64,000 bases of DNA from Sediminimonas qiaohouensis DSM 21189 (GTDB lineage Bacteria; Pseudomonadota; Alphaproteobacteria; Rhodobacterales; Rhodobacteraceae), in assembly GCF_000423645.1 (NCBI RefSeq), contig NZ_AUIJ01000011.1:1-64000 (forward strand). Direction: 5' to 3'. The first letter of the stretch is position 1. Every line of letters starts with the position of its first letter. The notes below the pieces were generated by a model. That model was given only the letters and a program-made list of their open reading frames with translations. It did no database searches and was not told where the DNA came from. Shown here piece by piece: positions 62,695 through 64,000 of this stretch. The translations under genes and the position numbers were made by a program.

Positions 62695-64000
<1,306 letters not shown>

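Overview
The window is a GC-rich (about 60%) alphaproteobacterial chromosome segment, and gene content and order point to the Rhodobacteraceae (Roseobacter group). Signs are the parB-parA-rsmG-mnmG-mnmE-rho-hemJ block facing maf-aroE-coaE-dnaQ, the regB/senC-regA redox locus, trxA-addA-addB-murU-amgK-tsaE, and mutM-echA-rpsT-dnaA-dnaN-recF-gyrB. The species cannot be named from this. The window cuts ahcY at the left edge and gyrB at the right edge. I see no tRNA, rRNA, insertion sequence, prophage, CRISPR array or defence island; nearly all of it is ordinary core chromosome.

Left part (0-16 kb): ahcY and an HD hydrolase; the heat-shock pair hrcA-grpE; rph-rdgB-hemW-DUF454; then a leftward block hemJ-rho-mnmE-mnmG-rsmG-parA-parB. 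A 419-bp AT-rich gap (13043-13461) between hemJ and maf holds a perfect DnaA box, weaker boxes, an 84% AT stretch and an inverted repeat, and transcription diverges from it on both sides. I read it as the replication origin. Three parS sites (two perfect, one 15/16) lie 3-9 kb to its left, inside hemW, rsmG and mnmG, so the ParABS centromere sits beside the origin. Right of it run maf-aroE-coaE-dnaQ.

Middle (16-42 kb): envelope and protein-export genes (secB, fxsA, a Tim44-like protein, mltA, smr), a lipoprotein hydrolase, the HslUV protease, an orphan KpsC/KpsS-like protein, a TetR-controlled RND efflux operon with two clear operators, then a long leftward series trxA, addA, addB, murU, amgK, tsaE, a PAS-only protein (probably the Rhodobacterales DivL) and regB. 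senC and regA diverge from regB. The PAS gene has a textbook CtrA box just upstream.

Right part (42-64 kb): mutS, maeB, ugd, a second perfect CtrA box, a four-gene flagellar fragment (FlgN-like, rod-binding FlgJ-like, FliK, FlgD), a small-molecule kinase, ubiB-ubiE, mutM, an enoyl-CoA hydratase, rpsT with a strong terminator, a 510-bp dnaA leader with three GANTC sites, and dnaA-dnaN-recF-lysE-gyrB.

Most interesting: the origin plus coding-embedded parS sites, the CtrA boxes linking the PAS/DivL gene and the ugd/flagellar region to the CtrA phosphorelay, the dual-operator TetR switch, and a short coding-like reading frame between hslU and the lipoprotein gene that has no good start codon.
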